DNA from: Eggerthellaceae bacterium
GTDB lineage: Bacteria > Actinomycetota > Coriobacteriia > Coriobacteriales > Eggerthellaceae
Length of the DNA: 16,331 nucleotides
Reading direction: 5' to 3'
NCBI GenBank assembly: GCA_900754955.1
Contig: CAAEEV010000008.1
Coordinates: 1 to 16,331, forward strand
The notes beneath the pieces are model-generated. The model saw only the letters and a program-made list of their open reading frames with translations. It searched no databases and was not told the DNA's origin. Position numbers and translations under genes: made by a program. Below, piece after piece: positions 14,238-16,331 of this stretch. How positions within the stretch are numbered: the first letter of the stretch is position 1; each line of letters opens with the position of its first letter.

Positions 14238-15383
14238 ATGCCGCGCCATCACGATAAAACTGCCAACCGCCGCCCCGACGACGAGAACGCCATCGGCCTG
14301 ACCCGCGCGTTCTCTCCCGTCGGCGATGACGACTACTACGACGGCGCGGTTCCCACCGACCCGTTCGATGATGCCGCAGGCGGATGGAACGCCGCGCAAG
14401 GCGACGAGACGCCGGCACGGCACGCGGCCGCCGCATCCGACGCTGCGCCCGAGCCGCCCACGGCGCCCGAGGGAATCGAGGCGCTCTCCGAAGAGGAATT
14501 TGAACGCACGCTGCGCAAGCGCGGCAAGCACGCACGCCACGCCGCGCCCGAGGACGAGGTGCTTGACGCTCCCACGGTGTTCGAGGAAGGGGGCGACACG
14601 GTGCCCGCCTACCTGCACAAGTCGCGACGCATGAGGCGCATCCTCACCGTGGCGATCATCATCCTCGTGGTGCTGCTCGCCGCCGGCGCGGTGTTCGCCT
14701 GGCAGCTCATCCAGGCTGCGCAGACCACGGCGACGCAGCAGGCACAGACCGCCACGCAGGACGTCACCGAGGTGCTCGGCGACGGGGAGGCCGAGGACGC
14801 TTCCACGGCTACGGCGAAGACCACGACGGTTCCCGATCTCGTGTCGCTGCTCGGCATGACGCAGGACGAGGCGGTGGAGGCGCTCCAGCACGGCGCGCAG
14901 GTTTCCAGCTCGAGCGCGGTGAACGAGGAGGGCAACCCCATCCGCACCGAGGTGCGTGTGGCGCTGACCGCCGAACCCGCCGACGAGCGTTCGGGCACGC
15001 CCACGGTGTACCTCGGCCTCGATGAGGCGGGTGCGGTCGTTCAGGCGGGCTACTCGGCGGCGACCTCGTCGCTCGGTTACGGCTCGCTCAGCTTCTCCGA
15101 CGCGGTGACCAACGAGCACATCATCGAGAAGACGCTCGACGAGGCGGGCGCTCCGGTGGAGGAGGGCACGGTGGTGCTTCCCTCCGACAAGATGGAGTAC
15201 TCGTCCTATGCCACCGACGGCACGACGCTCACGCGCGAGTACTACTCGTTCCAGGGCTTGGTCGACATCGCCGGCGCCTCGCACGGCTGGTCGGCGGCGC
15301 TCTCCTACGATTACGCGATGGCCAACGCCACCGGCAACCTCGCCGACACGATTCGCACGGTGTACGTGTATATAAATGCTTAG
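14238..15383 (+). CDS. Single-pass membrane protein with extracellular domain
   Basis: A 381-residue protein of unknown function. Residues 1-133 are acidic and low in complexity and should be cytosolic, ending in a basic KSRRMRR stretch. One membrane span follows at about 135-157 (ILTVAIIILVVLLAAGAVFAW), which predicts that residues 158-381 are outside. That part begins with a Thr/Gln/Ala-rich linker (160-196). It continues with TTTVPDLVSLLGMTQDEAVEAL (195-216), which resembles the opening of a PASTA repeat (VPDLVGLTxxEAxxxL), and ends with a Tyr/Ser-rich beta-like domain (252-381). A PASTA-like start hints at the cell wall, but only one incomplete unit is visible and no kinase domain is attached. 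AAAGGGGAG precedes the ATG. Probably co-transcribed with the 124-residue gene. Confidence 0.8.
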   Translation: MPRHHDKTANRRPDDENAIGLTRAFSPVGDDDYYDGAVPTDPFDDAAGGWNAAQGDETPARHAAAASDAAPEPPTAPEGIEALSEEEFERTLRKRGKHARHAAPEDEVLDAPTVFEEGGDTVPAYLHKSRRMRRILTVAIIILVVLLAAGAVFAWQLIQAAQTTATQQAQTATQDVTEVLGDGEAEDASTATAKTTTVPDLVSLLGMTQDEAVEALQHGAQVSSSSAVNEEGNPIRTEVRVALTAEPADERSGTPTVYLGLDEAGAVVQAGYSAATSSLGYGSLSFSDAVTNEHIIEKTLDEAGAPVEEGTVVLPSDKMEYSSYATDGTTLTREYYSFQGLVDIAGASHGWSAALSYDYAMANATGNLADTIRTVYVYINA

Positions 15384-15389
15384 GAGTTT

Positions 15390-15541
15390 CCGTCTGCGCT
15401 CATGCGCAGGCGGAAGGCTGACGCTGCGCGGGATTCCAGCGGCGCAGCTGGCGCTCCAAGCCCTCGTCGCGTACGAAGTGCGCTTCCTCGGGCTTTCACG
15501 CCATCTGAGCTCGCCAGAATCTCGCTCGCCGACGTGGGCTC
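15390..15541 (+). repeat. Fold-back intergenic repeat, copy B
   Basis: The inverted counterpart of 2307-2457, starting seven bases after the preceding stop codon. A first hairpin CCGTCTGCGC (15390-15399) / GCGCAGGCGG (15404-15413) is followed by the long fold-back 15428-15525, whose outer arms are GCGGGATTC/GAATCTCGC and whose apex is GCGTAC/GTGCGC around GAA. The element ends with GCCGACGTGGGCTC. The middle stem reads TGGCG/CGCCA here and TGACG/CGTCA in copy A, a paired change that keeps the helix. Identity to copy A is high over GACGCTGCGCGGGATT and CGCTCCAAGCCC. No T-run follows. Confidence 0.8.
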
Positions 15542-15604
15542 GGCTTGTGAGCTTAGAGGCGAATGGCCGAATACCTTCGTTTCGAAAATCCCTCAAATTC
15601 GTTC

Positions 15605-15633
15605 TTGCGCGGGGCGGTGGGCTCCGCTACAAT
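15605..15633 (+). promoter_or_regulatory. Promoter of infC
   Basis: TTGCGC (15605-15610), a spacer of exactly 17 bases and TACAAT (15628-15633) form a good sigma-70-type promoter, with transcription expected to begin near 15640. This leaves a leader of about 160 bases before the infC start. Confidence 0.8.
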
Positions 15634-15654
15634 AAGCAAGCTGTTTAATCAAGC

Positions 15655-15770
15655 GAGGGGAAACCCTCCACCTGTTTCGGCGCTTCGGTTGCTGATGGGT
15701 CGTTCTAATGAAAGCCATGCTCGTGGCTTTGTGATGCGAACCCGCGGTGCCGTGTGCCCGCGGGTTTTTT
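15655..15770 (+). promoter_or_regulatory. infC leader with attenuator-type terminator
   Basis: Three hairpins lie between the infC promoter and gene: GAGGG-GAAA-CCCTC (15655-15668), AAAGCCA/TGGCTTT (15711-15717 with 15724-15730), and AACCCGCGG/CCGCGGGTT (15739-15747 with 15758-15766), the last followed by a T-run to 15770. The third is a textbook intrinsic terminator located 30 bases ahead of the coding region, so it probably works as an attenuator. infC-rpmI-rplT leaders in Bacillota are controlled this way by L20; whether L20 or something else acts here is not visible. A short frame MGRSNESHARGF from 15695 has no ribosome site and is probably not translated. Confidence 0.75.
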
Positions 15771-15800
15771 ATGTGCTGTGCACAGAAGGAGGTGGGCGCG

Positions 15801-16331
15801 ATAGCCGCTCAAGAGCCCAGGCTCAACGACGCGATCACGGTGCGCGAGTGCCGTCTGATTGACTTCGACGGCAATCAGATGGGCGTGTTCCCCGTGTCGC
15901 AAGCTCAGCGTATCGCCGACGAGGCCGGTCTCGACCTCGTTGAGATCGCACCTAACGCCACGCCGCCGGTTTGCCGCATCATGGACTACGGCAAGTTCAA
16001 GTACGACCAGGCCATCAAGGCAAAGCAGGCGCGCAAGAAGCAGACCAAGATCGAGATCAAGGAGATGAAGTTCCGCCCGAAGATCGACGTGGGGGACTAC
16101 ACCACCAAGAAGAAGCACGTGCTTCGCTTTCTCGATGCTGGCAACAAGGTGAAGATCACCATTATGTTCCGCGGGCGCGAGATGGCGCATCCGGAGCAGG
16201 GCCTCTCGATTCTGGAGCGCCTTGCTGACGACCTCAAGGACGTGGCCGTCATCGAGAACCAGCCCAAGATGGAAGGCCGCAACATGCACATGCTCATCGC
16301 CCCGCTGCCCGCGACGGCGAAAAAGAAGAAG
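15801..16331 (+). CDS. infC: Translation initiation factor IF-3 (3' end outside window)
   Basis: IF-3 binds the 30S subunit, prevents premature subunit joining and rejects wrong start codons. All 177 codons to the window edge are open. Landmarks are LNDAITVRECRLID at the N-terminus, LDLVEIAPNATPPVCRIMDYGKFKY, a lysine-rich linker (AKQARKKQTKIEIKEMKFRP), and the C-terminal FRGREMAHPEQGLSIL and MEGRNMHMLIAPLP. Only a few residues should be missing. The start is read as ATA (15801-15803), because the perfect Shine-Dalgarno AAGGAGGT (15786-15793) lies seven bases before it. The in-frame ATG at 15771 directly follows the terminator T-run without a ribosome site, and the in-frame GTG at 15792 is inside the Shine-Dalgarno. 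A rare start codon is a known autoregulatory device of infC. rpmI and rplT probably follow. Confidence 0.95.
   Translation, partial: MAAQEPRLNDAITVRECRLIDFDGNQMGVFPVSQAQRIADEAGLDLVEIAPNATPPVCRIMDYGKFKYDQAIKAKQARKKQTKIEIKEMKFRPKIDVGDYTTKKKHVLRFLDAGNKVKITIMFRGREMAHPEQGLSILERLADDLKDVAVIENQPKMEGRNMHMLIAPLPATAKKKK

Noticed and set aside
13692..15596. Open frame of 634 codons on the minus strand across the membrane-protein genes
   Set aside because: It spans two genes, an intergenic gap and the fold-back element with Arg-rich composition. The plus-strand genes have good ribosome sites and hydrophobic spans.

Overview
The window looks like an ordinary chromosomal segment of a high-GC anaerobe, most likely a member of Coriobacteriia (Eggerthellales-like). 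This is an inference from base composition, the gene set (a two-gene SufC-SufB pair, short-type adenosylhomocysteinase, PreP-type M16 protease) and many GTG starts. No tRNA, rRNA, insertion sequence, phage gene or CRISPR array was seen.

Layout: (1) 1-230, degenerate repeats ahead of ribH. (2) 230-2217, a tightly packed plus-strand cluster: ribH, a coupled HAD phosphatase, an ABC ATPase fragment cut off at its P-loop, and a GNAT acetyltransferase. (3) A fold-back repeat at 2307-2457, then ahcY on the minus strand. (4) A membrane GT2 glycosyltransferase (plus) converging on comF (minus). (5) A roughly 230-nt structured RNA candidate between comF and a solute-binding lipoprotein gene. Its place next to comF suggests the raiA-motif RNA class. 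(6) A 590-base gene-free stretch with repeats and two terminators. (7) sufC-sufB on the minus strand with no sufD, sufS, sufU or sufE, resembling a minimal SUF-like system. (8) A 620-base gene-free stretch with a purine-rich tract and a GC-rich repeat cluster. (9) The large PreP-like protease followed by two single-pass membrane proteins of unknown function. (10) A second, inverted copy of the fold-back repeat, a promoter, an attenuator-like leader, and infC starting at a rare ATA codon and running off the window.

The best leads are the structured RNA beside comF, the two-copy fold-back element whose stem shows compensatory changes, the minimal SufCB pair, the HAD phosphatase coupled to ribH (a candidate for the under-assigned riboflavin-pathway phosphatase step), and the infC leader plus ATA start. 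All identifications come from reading motifs by eye. No database search was run.
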